Assembly: GCA_016793465.1 (NCBI GenBank)
Contig: JAEUJW010000002.1
Location: 1 to 14,212, forward strand
Length of the DNA stretch: 14,212 nucleotides
Source: Myxococcales bacterium
GTDB taxonomy: Bacteria > Myxococcota > Polyangia > Nannocystales > Nannocystaceae
Reading direction: 5' to 3'
This document shows positions 1 through 7,450 of this stretch, in pieces (the first letter of the stretch is position 1; each line of letters starts with the position of its first letter). The notes beneath the pieces are model-generated. The model had not been told where the DNA came from and did not search any database. It worked only from the letters and a program-made list of their open reading frames with translations. A program made the position numbers and the translations under genes.

Positions 1-17
1 GCGGCGTCAGGTGAGGG

Positions 18-1244
18 TCAGGCTGCGGGACGGAGCTCGACCTGAAACCCGAGCTCGGCGAGCCTGCGGGTGTGGTGGGTGACGGCCCGCTGCTTGTTCT
101 TTGGGGCTCGGTGTTGGTGAGCGAGCTCGTGGTAGGGGGCGTGGTTGGTCAGCATGGCGTGGATGGAGGTGAGGATGGAGGCAGCGACGGCCATGACGGC
201 CTTCTTGGCGCCACGTCGACTACGGACGCGGAAATAGAGGTCATGGAGTTGACCTCTGCGCGTGCAGCGTTGAGCAGCCAGGGCCGCTTGACATAGCGCC
301 GTCTTGAGCCAGGGATCGCCCTTTTTGAGCTTGCTGGACCGTTTTTTGCCGGCGCTCTCGTTCAGCCCGGGACACAGCCCCGCCCATGAGACGAGATGGC
401 CGGGCGAGGGGAATCGGGTCATGTCGACACCGATCTCGGCCACGATCGTGCAAGCCGTGGCGTGACCGACACCAGGGATGGTCTCGAGGAGGGCCACGGC
501 TTCAGAGAAAGGGACGAGCAGGGCGTCGATCTCCTTCTCGAGGATGGCGAGGTTCTTGTCGGCCGACTCGATCATGTCGAGATGGGTTCGCAGCAGGGCT
601 CTCGTGGTGGGAGTGACACGGCCATCCAGCGCGGCGATGAGCTTCTCGCGGGACGCCTTGACCCGGAACACGAGGCTGGCGAGCTTTGTGGGGTCCGTCT
701 CCCCGTCGACGATCGCCCGGACGATCCGCATGCCACTCATGCCGTGGACGTCTGAGAGCACCGAGTCGAGCCGAATGTTGCATGCCTGCAGGTGCTTCTG
801 GATCCGCTGCACGTGAGATACACGCTGCCGTGTGATCTGTTTGTGGGTACGCGTCAGGTCGCGTAACCCCTGGATCGGCGGCTCGGGGATGAAGCTGGGC
901 CGCACCAACCCGTGCGTCAGCAGCTCCGCCAGCCACTCCGCATCCTTCACGTCGGACTTGCGACCCGGCAGAGCCTTGACGTGCTGCGGGTTGACAACGA
1001 TGAGCTCGAAGTCGCCTCCGAGTACGTTCAGCACCGGCTTCCAGTACACCCCCGTCGACTCCATCACGACGTGGCTCACCTCCCAGTCTGCGAGCCACGC
1101 CGACAGCCGCATCAACTCCGCTGTCGTCGTCCCAAAGCTCTCCGTCTCCCGGCGAGCCGTCTTGTTGAGCGCCTTCCTGCGACAGGCAACGATGAGGTCC
1201 TTGTGGACATCCAACCCAGCGCAACGCGCGTGTACCACTTCCAT
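18..1244 (-). CDS. IS110-family DEDD transposase (bridge-RNA-guided recombinase family), 408 aa
   Basis: The protein catalyses IS110 element excision and insertion. The N-terminal RuvC-like DEDD domain shows D12 (GLDVHK), E62 (VMESTGVYW) and D98/D101 (RKSDVKDAEWLAELL). A long helical linker follows at about 125–245. The C-terminal Transposase_20 domain begins at LLETIPGVG (253–260) and contains SWAGLCPG (286–293) and an ESAGK segment whose S297 aligns by context with the nucleophilic serine of this family. Length is normal for the family and no frameshift or internal stop is seen, so the enzyme is probably active. The ATG start is supported by a good AGGAGG Shine–Dalgarno site 9 nt upstream, which the resident genes that start transcription units mostly lack. 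Established knowledge: IS110 transposases use a bridge RNA encoded in the element's own non-coding end. Confidence 0.95.
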   Translation of the reverse strand: MEVVHARCAGLDVHKDLIVACRRKALNKTARRETESFGTTTAELMRLSAWLADWEVSHVVMESTGVYWKPVLNVLGGDFELIVVNPQHVKALPGRKSDVKDAEWLAELLTHGLVRPSFIPEPPIQGLRDLTRTHKQITRQRVSHVQRIQKHLQACNIRLDSVLSDVHGMSGMRIVRAIVDGETDPTKLASLVFRVKASREKLIAALDGRVTPTTRALLRTHLDMIESADKNLAILEKEIDALLVPFSEAVALLETIPGVGHATACTIVAEIGVDMTRFPSPGHLVSWAGLCPGLNESAGKKRSSKLKKGDPWLKTALCQAALAAQRCTRRGQLHDLYFRVRSRRGAKKAVMAVAASILTSIHAMLTNHAPYHELAHQHRAPKNKQRAVTHHTRRLAELGFQVELRPAA

Positions 1245-1490
1245 GTCGTCACTCCTCCTTCTTGAAGGACATCGGCGAGGGGCCCCGTCATGTGGACTCT
1301 ACCAAGCGTGCTTCGGCGCTCCATGCGGAACGCTCTGCGACAATCAACGGTACTCTCAGGGCCCCAGGGACAAACTCACGGCCGGGCTTACCTCGCACCA
1401 AACGGACTTCCGTCCTCTCGCTGACGTCGACGCGATGCTACGACAAGACGCGGCTCGTTTCATGCATCGCTGGTGGCCGTCAGGCCATGT
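1245..1490 (-). ncRNA. Candidate IS110 bridge RNA region (non-coding leader)
   Basis: About 245 bases between the dcdV remnant and the transposase have no convincing ORF. Structure visible on the minus strand includes a 7-bp stem with a 4-nt loop at 1316–1333 (one G·U pair), a 4-bp stem with a GGAA loop at 1404–1415, and a nested inverted repeat at 1457–1495. Established knowledge: IS110-subgroup elements encode, in the non-coding end 5' of the transposase, an RNA with two internal loops that pair with target and donor DNA. The position and size fit. The two guide loops were not identified, because that needs the other end of the element and the empty target site. The RNA ends are unknown, so the given span is the whole leader. 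Confidence 0.45.
1254..1259 (-). promoter_or_regulatory. Shine–Dalgarno site of the transposase
   Basis: AGGAGG lies 9 nt before the transposase ATG on the minus strand. It fixes the start codon and contrasts with the SD-less, apparently leaderless neighbours. Confidence 0.75.
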
Positions 1491-1495
1491 GAAAC
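1457..1495. repeat. Nested inverted repeat at the IS/dcdV junction
   Basis: GTTTCA (1457–1462) pairs with TGAAAC (1490–1495). Inside, TGGCC (1474–1478) and GGCCA (1483–1487) form a 5-bp stem with a 4-nt loop. The structure straddles the point where the dcdV-like frame loses family homology. It may be the IS end structure or the 5' hairpin of the bridge RNA. Confidence 0.4.
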
Positions 1496-1896
1496 TCACG
1501 TGGATGCTTCAACGAACGCAGGAGATACGCCGTCGCGGGCCGGGCGTCCTGCCCGCCCCGTAGTCGCCCGATCTCGACCACGGCCAGTGCGGCCAACGCA
1601 CCTCCGTGCCGGAGCTCCCTGCGCACCGCGTCACCAGCGTCCATAAAGGCCCGAATGCGTTCATCCTCAGGACGCCCTTGCATGTCCGCGAGCCCCTTGT
1701 GAGGCTCGAGCCCGGCGAGGAGCTCGCTGAGCTGAATCTCCAGGTGCTCGTATCCCACGAGATGCAGCTCTGCCCGGAGCGCCGCCGCCACACGCTCGAG
1801 ATTCGTCCCGGTCGGCCCCACGAATGCGAAAAACAGCTCTGGTCGTTCCACTGGGTTGGGAGGGACGAACGAAGGAAGCATCAAACTCTCCGACAT
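1480..1896 (-). pseudogene. dcdV: Truncated anti-phage dCTP deaminase (DcdV/AvcD type), N-terminal domain only
   Basis: This remnant of 138 codons resembles the N-terminal kinase-like P-loop domain of DcdV/AvcD proteins. It has LFFAFVGPTGTNLERV (residues 21–36, atypical Walker A), then ERIRAFMDAGDAVRREL (79–95), LAALAVVEIGRLR (101–113) and AYLLRSLKHPRE (123–134). Right after LKHP the frame reads a few unrelated residues and stops, exactly where the IS110 leader begins. Family members are several hundred residues long and carry a C-terminal zinc cytidine-deaminase domain (HAE and PCxxC motifs) that is absent here. In phage defence the full enzyme depletes dCTP/dCMP. The start at 1896 is preferred over an in-frame ATG at 2025, because a TTGCGC–17 bp–TACGGT promoter sits just upstream and no homology precedes it. 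The rest of the gene may lie beyond the element, outside the window. Confidence 0.72.
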
Positions 1897-1904
1897 CGCC
1901 GTGG

Positions 1905-1933
1905 ACCGTAACACCCGGTAATTCTCGGCGCAA
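1905..1933 (-). promoter_or_regulatory. Promoter of the dcdV remnant
   Basis: The −35-like TTGCGC (1933–1928), 17-bp spacer and −10-like TACGGT (1910–1905) lie with the −10 box 8 bp before the ATG at 1896. Transcription would begin at or next to the start codon, so the mRNA would be leaderless. No Shine–Dalgarno site is visible. A 10-bp palindrome AAGAATTCTT (1933–1942) abuts the −35 box and could be an operator. Confidence 0.45.
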
Positions 1934-2216
1934 AGAATTCTTCCCAACAATGCCTGATGTTCTCCACGCATCGACAGTCCGACCTCTCCGGTCACGACTC
2001 TGGCATGAGCTGTCATGGCATCCATAGCCTCTACTGTCTGAGCTGCGCCGGCGCGGATCCCGGTGACAGCGGAAGCCGTGTCGACCCGATGCGAGACGTC
2101 GTCTCACCCCTGTACTCGTCGAGATCGGTCCGACCGCGCGCGCGTCCGCGTGCCCGCGCGGTGATCGCCGTCTCCGCGGCTGCCCGTGGGTCCGCGGCGC
2201 GGCGCCCCGCGGGTGG

Positions 2217-2222
2217 TAGCAT
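2217..2222 (+). promoter_or_regulatory. −10-like TAGCAT of the kinase gene
   Basis: The TANNNT hexamer sits 9 bp before the GTG start at 2232 with no Shine–Dalgarno site between. No clear −35 element is seen. The TAG within it is also the in-frame stop that makes 2232 the earliest possible start. Confidence 0.35.
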
Positions 2223-2231
2223 CGCCGGTCG

Positions 2232-5200
2232 GTGACGACCGAGTACGAGACCTCGGAGACCCGCGTCGGCGACATCGGCGGGCCCCGGGACGCCCCCGCG
2301 GCGCCGTTCACCGGCACCGCCCGCTTCGAGGTCGTGCGCGAGCTCGGGGCCGGCGGCATGGGCGTGGTCTACCTGGCCCGCGACCGCGAGCGCGGCGAGG
2401 AGGTCGCCCTGAAGACCCTCGCGCGCCTCGACGCCGGGGCCCTCTACCGCTTCAAGCACGAGTTTCGCGCGCTCGCCGACCTCTCGCACCCCAACCTCGT
2501 CGAGCTCGGCGAGCTGATCTGCGACCACGACCGGTGGTTCTTCACCATGACCTACGTCGACGGCGTCGACTTCGTGCGCCACGCCCGGCCCCACGGCGCG
2601 CGGCGAGCGATCGACGCCCACGCCGCCACGCGCATGAGCGACACGCTGTCGGCCGTCGCCCTCGCCGCCGACCCCGCGCCGGTCCTGCCCGCCCCCGCCG
2701 CGCTCGGCGTCGACGAGTTCGACGAGCCGCGCCTGCGCGCCGCCCTCGTGCAGCTGGTCGCCGGCCTGGCCGCGCTGCACGACGCCGGCATGGTCCACCG
2801 CGACATCAAGCCCGCCAACGTGCTGTGCCGCGCCGACGGCCGGGTCAGCGTCCTCGACTTCGGCCTCGCCGCCGACTACCGCGCCCGCGCCGTCGAGGAC
2901 GGCGCGACGATCTGCGGCACCCCCGATTACATGGCCCCCGAGCAGGTCGCGCTCCTGCCGGTCGGACCGCCCGCCGACTGGTACGCCGTCGGCGTCATGC
3001 TGTTCGAAGTCCTCACCGGCGCCCTGCCGTTCGCCGGGGCCGTCGCCGGCCTGCTGTGGCAGAAGCTGCACGCCGCGCCCCCGCCGCTGCCTCCGGGCGC
3101 CCCGCCCGACCTCGCGGCCCTGTGCGCCGACCTGCTGCGCCGCGACCCCGCGGCCCGCCCGACCGCCGCGCAGATCCTGGCCCGCCTGCACGCCGCCCCC
3201 GCACCTCCCGACGACGTCCCGCAGGAGCTCGCGTTCGTCGGCCGCGCCCGCGAGCTCGCCGAGCTCGCGCGCCTGCTCGCCGCCAGCCGCGAGGCCCCGC
3301 GCATGGTCGTCGTCTCCGGCGAGTCCGGCCTCGGCAAGACCGCGCTCGTGCAGCGCTTCCTCGCCGACCTCCCGGCGAACACGCTGGTCCTCCACGGCCG
3401 CTGCTTCGAGCGCGAGTCGGTGCCCTACAAGGCCTTCGACGGGGCCGTCGACGCCATCTCGAGCGCCCTCCTCCAGCTCGCCCCCGCCGAGGCCGCCGCC
3501 GCCCTGCCCGACCCCGCCAGCCTCGCGGCCCTGCGCCGCGTGTTCCCCGTGCTCTCGCGCGTGCCGGCGATCGCCGCCGCCGACGTCGCCGACAGCGGCA
3601 ACCTCATCGAGCTGCGCTGGCGGGCCTTCCGCGGCCTGCGCTCGCTGCTCGCGTGGTTCGCCGCCCGCGCCCCGCTGGTCGTCTGCATCGACGACCTGCA
3701 CTGGGCCGACGCCGACAGCCTGGTCCTGCTCGCCGAGCTGCTGGCGCCGACCGCCGACCCGCCGCGCGCGCTGTTCCTCGCGACCTCGCGGACCCGCGTC
3801 GCGCTGCCGGGCGCCGCGATCACGCCGGACGAGCTGCCGCTGGTGGCCCTGTCCGCCGCCGAGTCGGAGCGGCTGGTCGCGGCCCTCGCCCGCGACCGCG
3901 ACGAGGCCGCGGAGATCGCCCGCGAGGCCCGCGGCCACCCGCTGTTCATCCGCGAGCTGTGCGTGCGCCCCCACGGCGCCGTCGTCGGCAGCGTCGAGGA
4001 CGCGCTCTACGCCCGCGTGCAGGCCCAGGACCCCGCCGCCCGCGAGCTCGTCGCCGTCATCGCCGTGGCCGGCGAGCCCGTCGCCCAGGCCGTCGCCGTG
4101 CGCGCCGCCGGCCTCGCGTGGCACGAGGGCGCCCACTGCGTCGCCGCCCTGCGCAAGGCCCACCTGTGCCGCACCCTCGGCTCCGGCCCCGGCGACCCCG
4201 TCGAGCCCTACCACGACCGCGTGCGCCAGGCCGTGCTCGCCCACCTCGAGCCCGCCCGCGTCACCGCGCTCGCCCGCGGCCTCGCCGAATTGCTCGAGCA
4301 GTCCGGCGTCGCCGACAGCAACCCCTCGCTGCTCGTGCAGCTGTTCGCCGCCTCCGGCGAGCTCGCCCGCGCCGCCCGCCACGCCGAGCACGCCGCCGCC
4401 GCGGCCGCCCGCGCCCTCGCGTTCGACCACGCCGCCCGCCTCTACCGCAGCGCCCTCGAGTACGGCGACCACGAGCCCGCGCGCGCGCGTCGCCTCGCCT
4501 TCACCCTCGCCGAGACGCTCGGCCACGCCGGTCGCGGCGCCGACGCGGCCGCCGTCTACCTCGAGGTCGCGGCGCAGGCCGGCGACGACCGCTCGGTGGC
4601 CCTGCGCGCGCGGGCCGAGGCCGCCTGCCACCAGCTCGGCTGCGGCCTGATCGACGAGGGCCTGGCGACCGCCGCGCAGGTGCTCGGCACGCTCGGCGCG
4701 GCCTGGCCCGACTCGCCGCGCCGCGCCCTCGCCCGCCTGCTGTGGCACCGCCTGCGCCTCGGCCTGCGCGGCCTCGAGTTCCGCGAGCGCCCGGCCTCCG
4801 CGGTGCCCGAGGCGCTGCTGGTCCGCCTCGACACCTTCGACCAGATCGCCACCAACGTCGGCGCGATCGACCCGATCACCGCCGGCGCCTACCAGGCCTA
4901 CGCGGTGCGCCTCGCCCTCGACGCCGGCGAGCGCGGCCGCATCGTCCGCGCGCTCGCCAAGGAGGCCTGCTTCATCGCCGTCGCCGGCGTCGCCGCCGGT
5001 CCGCGCGCCCGCGCGGTGGTCGAGCGCGTGCGCGGCCTGGCCCTGCCCGGCCAGCCCGAGCACGCCGCCTGGGCCGCGACCGCCGCGGGGATCGTCGCCT
5101 TCCTCACCGGCGCGTTCGTCGACGCCTACCCCCACCTCGCCGAGGCCGAGCGCCGCTTCACCGCCGGACCCGTGCGCCACTTCGCCGGCCTGCTCAGCAT

Positions 5201-5936
5201 CCGCCTGTTCCGCCTCAACGCCGCCCGCCAGCTCGGCGCCTTCGCGGAGATCCGCCGCAGCCTCGACGCCTACCTCCGCGACGCCGTGCACCGCGGCGAC
5301 CGCCACGCCGAGAACACCCTCACGCGCGCGCAGAACCTGGCCTGGCTGATCGCCGACGAGCCCGACGAGGCCCGCCGCCGCCTGGCCGCCAGCACGTGGG
5401 CCGCCGAGGCCCGCGGCCTGCACATGCAGCACCTCTACGACCTGCTCGCCCGCGTCGACCTCGCGCTCTACACCGCCGACCCCGCGGCCCCGCCCGGCCT
5501 GCTCGCCGAGCTCGACCGCCTGGCCCGCTCGTCGCTGGCGCGCGCGCAGTCGAACCGCTGCTTCATCCACCACGCGATCGGCCGCCTCGCCCTCGCGCTC
5601 GCCGAGTCCGGCGAGGCCGCCAGGCTCGCGCTCGCGGGCCGCGCCGCCGACCTGCTGGCCCGCGAGCACGTGCCGCTCGCGACCCTCACGGCCCGCCTGC
5701 TGCGCGCCGGCGTGGCGTTCCAGCGCCGCGAGACCGGCCGCGCCGCCGCCCTGCTCGAGCAGGTCGCCGCCGGGTCCGCCGGCCTCGAGCTGCACGCCGG
5801 CATGGCCCGCCTGCGCCTCGCCGAGCTCGGCCGCGGCGACCCCCTGCGGGCGATCGCCCCGCTGCGCCGCGAGGGCGTGGTCGACCCGCTCCGCCTGGCC
5901 CGCGCCCTCGCCCCCGGCTTCACCCGCCGGACCTGA
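2232..5936 (+). CDS. Ser/Thr protein kinase fused to AAA ATPase and helical-repeat region, 1234 aa
   Basis: This is a cytosolic signalling protein. Kinase domain (about 31–320): glycine loop GAGGMG (39–44), catalytic K61, helix-C Glu near E77, HRDIKPAN (189–196, D191), DFG (209–211) and the APE motif (235–237); all key residues are present, so it should be active. An Ala/Pro-rich insert (about 118–160) separates the hinge from helix E. ATPase domain (about 331–600): FVGR at 335–338, Walker A GESGLGKT (363–370) and Walker B LVVCIDDLHW (482–491), as in the predicted-ATPase/STAND group. Residues about 640–1234 are Ala/Leu/Arg-rich helices, probably TPR-like. This architecture is common in myxobacteria; substrate and stimulus are unknown. 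The GTG start is forced by an upstream in-frame stop. The gene ends 12 bp from the convergent lipoprotein gene. Confidence 0.93.
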   Translation: MTTEYETSETRVGDIGGPRDAPAAPFTGTARFEVVRELGAGGMGVVYLARDRERGEEVALKTLARLDAGALYRFKHEFRALADLSHPNLVELGELICDHDRWFFTMTYVDGVDFVRHARPHGARRAIDAHAATRMSDTLSAVALAADPAPVLPAPAALGVDEFDEPRLRAALVQLVAGLAALHDAGMVHRDIKPANVLCRADGRVSVLDFGLAADYRARAVEDGATICGTPDYMAPEQVALLPVGPPADWYAVGVMLFEVLTGALPFAGAVAGLLWQKLHAAPPPLPPGAPPDLAALCADLLRRDPAARPTAAQILARLHAAPAPPDDVPQELAFVGRARELAELARLLAASREAPRMVVVSGESGLGKTALVQRFLADLPANTLVLHGRCFERESVPYKAFDGAVDAISSALLQLAPAEAAAALPDPASLAALRRVFPVLSRVPAIAAADVADSGNLIELRWRAFRGLRSLLAWFAARAPLVVCIDDLHWADADSLVLLAELLAPTADPPRALFLATSRTRVALPGAAITPDELPLVALSAAESERLVAALARDRDEAAEIAREARGHPLFIRELCVRPHGAVVGSVEDALYARVQAQDPAARELVAVIAVAGEPVAQAVAVRAAGLAWHEGAHCVAALRKAHLCRTLGSGPGDPVEPYHDRVRQAVLAHLEPARVTALARGLAELLEQSGVADSNPSLLVQLFAASGELARAARHAEHAAAAAARALAFDHAARLYRSALEYGDHEPARARRLAFTLAETLGHAGRGADAAAVYLEVAAQAGDDRSVALRARAEAACHQLGCGLIDEGLATAAQVLGTLGAAWPDSPRRALARLLWHRLRLGLRGLEFRERPASAVPEALLVRLDTFDQIATNVGAIDPITAGAYQAYAVRLALDAGERGRIVRALAKEACFIAVAGVAAGPRARAVVERVRGLALPGQPEHAAWAATAAGIVAFLTGAFVDAYPHLAEAERRFTAGPVRHFAGLLSIRLFRLNAARQLGAFAEIRRSLDAYLRDAVHRGDRHAENTLTRAQNLAWLIADEPDEARRRLAASTWAAEARGLHMQHLYDLLARVDLALYTADPAAPPGLLAELDRLARSSLARAQSNRCFIHHAIGRLALALAESGEAARLALAGRAADLLAREHVPLATLTARLLRAGVAFQRRETGRAAALLEQVAAGSAGLELHAGMARLRLAELGRGDPLRAIAPLRREGVVDPLRLARALAPGFTRRT

Positions 5937-5948
5937 CGCGCGACCGCC

Positions 5949-7367
5949 TCACGGGCAGCTCGCCGCGTGGCCCTCCGAGTAGTCGCCGGTGCAGAACGCC
6001 TCGCTGTTGGCGGGGTCGAAGGCGTTCGGGCACAAGTCGCAGACGTCGCCGACGCCGTCGAAGTCGGCGTCGCGGGCCGGCAGGCGGCAGGCGAAGCGGT
6101 AGAGGTCGTCGTGGGTGGCGACGCCCGGGCTGCCGAGCACCACCGGCTCGCCCGCGGCCGCGCAGCCCGGCGGCAGCGCGACCACCCCGGGCCGCTCGAC
6201 CACCGCGGCCGGCAGCCGGCGGCAGCCGATGTCCTCCTGGCCTTCGGGACAGTCGACGGTCAGCGGCAGCGCCGGGTCGACGACCGCGCAGGCGTCGCCC
6301 TCGCCGACGGCGAGGCCGGGGTCGAGCGGGGCCGCGGCGGCGTCGAACAGCGCCGTGCAGCACATCCCGCCGGCGCTCAGCGTGAAGAACCCGACCGGCC
6401 GCGGGTCGGCGCGGTCGGTGCAGCCGGCGTGCGACTCGCACGCGCCGCCGACGAAGTCGGCGTCGGGGTCGTCCTCCTGCTGGCCGCCGTCGAGCACCTG
6501 CTCGGCGTTGAAGGCGAACGGGCACGAGTCGCACAGGTCGCCGACGCCGTCGCCGTCGCCGTCGGGGTGGTTGCAGCGCCCGTCCGTGCACTCGGCCCCG
6601 CCGCACTGCTCGGGCCCGCCGCAGCCCGCCGCCTCGACGCGGATCCGCGGGCAGCGGTCGTCGAGGTTCTTCAGCCCGTCCTGATCGAAGTCGTCGTCGT
6701 CGAGGAAGCCGACCGGGCCGGCCGCGTCGGGCAGCGCGACCGGCAGCTGGGTCACCGGATCGACGCAGGCGTCGCCGAGGTACGGCGCGTCGTCCTGGTC
6801 GACCTGGCAGCTCGCGAGGTCGTCGAACGGGATCGCGTCGCCGATGTGCGCCGGGGTCAGGCCGTCGCCCGCGCCGAACCCGGCGCAGTTGGGGCGGACG
6901 ATGCAGTTGTCACACACGTCGGCGACGCCGTCGCGGTCGAAGTCGGCCTGGTGCGGGACGTTGCGGACCTGCATGTACACCGGCGCCCCCGCGGCCCCGG
7001 CGCGGTCGTTGTACTGCTGCGGCTGACGCGGGCACAGGTCGCACCCGCTGCCGATGCCGTCGCGGTCGACGTCGCCGACGTTGCTCTCGTCGGCGACGCT
7101 CGGGCACAGGTCGACGTCGTCGGGGAAGCCGTCCTCGTCGCCGTCCGGCCCGGGCGGCGAGGCGCCGCCGGTGTCGCCCGTGTCGCTCGAGCCGTCGGGG
7201 GGCGCGCTGGTCGGCGCCGCGCTGGTCGGCGCCTCGCCGCTCGTCGGGGCGTTCGTTCCGCCGTCGGAGGCGCCGTCGGTCTCGGCGGTGCCGCCGTCGT
7301 CGTCGGCCGGGCTCGGCCCGCAGGCGCACAGCAGGACCAGGAGATGCACACGAGCCAGGCGCGTCAT
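5949..7367 (-). CDS. Cys-rich lipoprotein with thrombospondin type 3-like Asp-rich repeats, 472 aa
   Basis: The N-terminus has a short signal peptide with lipobox L13-C14-A15-C16, so C16 should be lipidated and the protein anchored in an envelope membrane. A linker rich in Thr, Ser, Gly, Ala and Pro (about 17–73) follows, as is usual in myxobacterial surface lipoproteins. The rest is built of DxDxDGxxD-type calcium-binding loops paired with cysteines: DGDEDGFPDDVDLCP (75–89), DVDRDGIGSGCDLCP (99–113), DFDRDGVADVCDNC (142–155), DFDQDGLKNLDDRCP (226–240), DGDGDGVGDLCDSCP (269–283) and DADFDGVGDVCDLCP (433–447). Regular disulfides and Ca2+ binding are expected; ligand and function are unknown. 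ATG at 7367 is chosen over an upstream in-frame start at 7403 because it places the signal peptide at the very N-terminus and has TACCAT 6 bp upstream. Confidence 0.85.
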   Translation of the reverse strand: MTRLARVHLLVLLCACGPSPADDDGGTAETDGASDGGTNAPTSGEAPTSAAPTSAPPDGSSDTGDTGGASPPGPDGDEDGFPDDVDLCPSVADESNVGDVDRDGIGSGCDLCPRQPQQYNDRAGAAGAPVYMQVRNVPHQADFDRDGVADVCDNCIVRPNCAGFGAGDGLTPAHIGDAIPFDDLASCQVDQDDAPYLGDACVDPVTQLPVALPDAAGPVGFLDDDDFDQDGLKNLDDRCPRIRVEAAGCGGPEQCGGAECTDGRCNHPDGDGDGVGDLCDSCPFAFNAEQVLDGGQQEDDPDADFVGGACESHAGCTDRADPRPVGFFTLSAGGMCCTALFDAAAAPLDPGLAVGEGDACAVVDPALPLTVDCPEGQEDIGCRRLPAAVVERPGVVALPPGCAAAGEPVVLGSPGVATHDDLYRFACRLPARDADFDGVGDVCDLCPNAFDPANSEAFCTGDYSEGHAASCP

Positions 7368-7373
7368 GCGCTC

Positions 7374-7379
7374 ATGGTA
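7374..7379 (-). promoter_or_regulatory. −10-like TACCAT of the lipoprotein gene
   Basis: TANNNT hexamer 6 bp before the ATG at 7367. No Shine–Dalgarno site and no clear −35 element are visible. Confidence 0.35.
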
Positions 7380-7450
7380 CCGTCCGACCGCATCTTCGAG
7401 CACCGACGCCGATCGGACCGACCTGTCCCGAAGGCCAGGTGATCACGGCC

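Larger units (their letters stand above)
1..1490 (-). mobile_element. IS110-family insertion sequence, cut by the left window edge
   Basis: The element consists of the transposase gene, a non-coding leader upstream of it, and a few bases after the stop codon that run off the window. The inner boundary is placed at about 1487–1497, because homology of the neighbouring dcdV-like frame stops there. IS110 elements carry no classical terminal inverted repeats and usually make no target duplication, so the exact end cannot be fixed from one junction. G+C content is visibly lower than in the region right of 2050. The reasonably long non-coding stretch lies 5' of the transposase, as in the IS110 subgroup; in the IS1111 subgroup it lies 3'. 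Subgroup assignment is inferred from this geometry only. Confidence 0.8.
1897..2231. other. Divergent intergenic region between dcdV remnant and kinase gene
   Basis: These 335 bases separate two divergent genes. They contain the dcdV promoter (1905–1933), the palindrome at 1933–1942, a short hairpin GACC/GGTC around 1982–1994, and the kinase −10-like box (2217–2222). G+C rises steeply at about 2050–2130, marking the edge between the acquired left part and the resident chromosome. Some AvcD systems have an inhibitory small RNA (AvcI) upstream of the deaminase gene. Such an RNA would map here, but nothing in the sequence identifies it. Confidence 0.5.

Noticed and set aside
502..1224. Minus-strand second frame and plus-strand frames inside the transposase gene
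   Set aside because: They overlap an intact IS110 transposase with catalytic residues and show no domains; IS110 elements are not known to need a frameshift product.
1897..2025. N-terminal extension of the dcdV remnant to an ATG at 2025
   Set aside because: The extra 43 codons have no family likeness, and a −35/−10 pair lies inside them just before ATG 1896.
2031..5795. A 1254-codon open frame on the minus strand opposite the kinase gene
   Set aside because: It mirrors the kinase gene's codon bias: low-complexity Gly/Ala/Glu/Arg/Val composition and no recognisable domain, while the plus strand carries clear kinase and ATPase motifs.
2186..6385. A 1399-codon Arg/Pro-rich frame overlapping the kinase gene
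   Set aside because: Shifted-frame translation of very GC-rich coding DNA; it also runs through the convergent lipoprotein gene.
5967..7442. A 491-codon plus-strand frame opposite the lipoprotein
   Set aside because: Ala/Val/Arg-rich shadow of the repeat gene; the minus strand has the lipobox and calcium-loop motifs.
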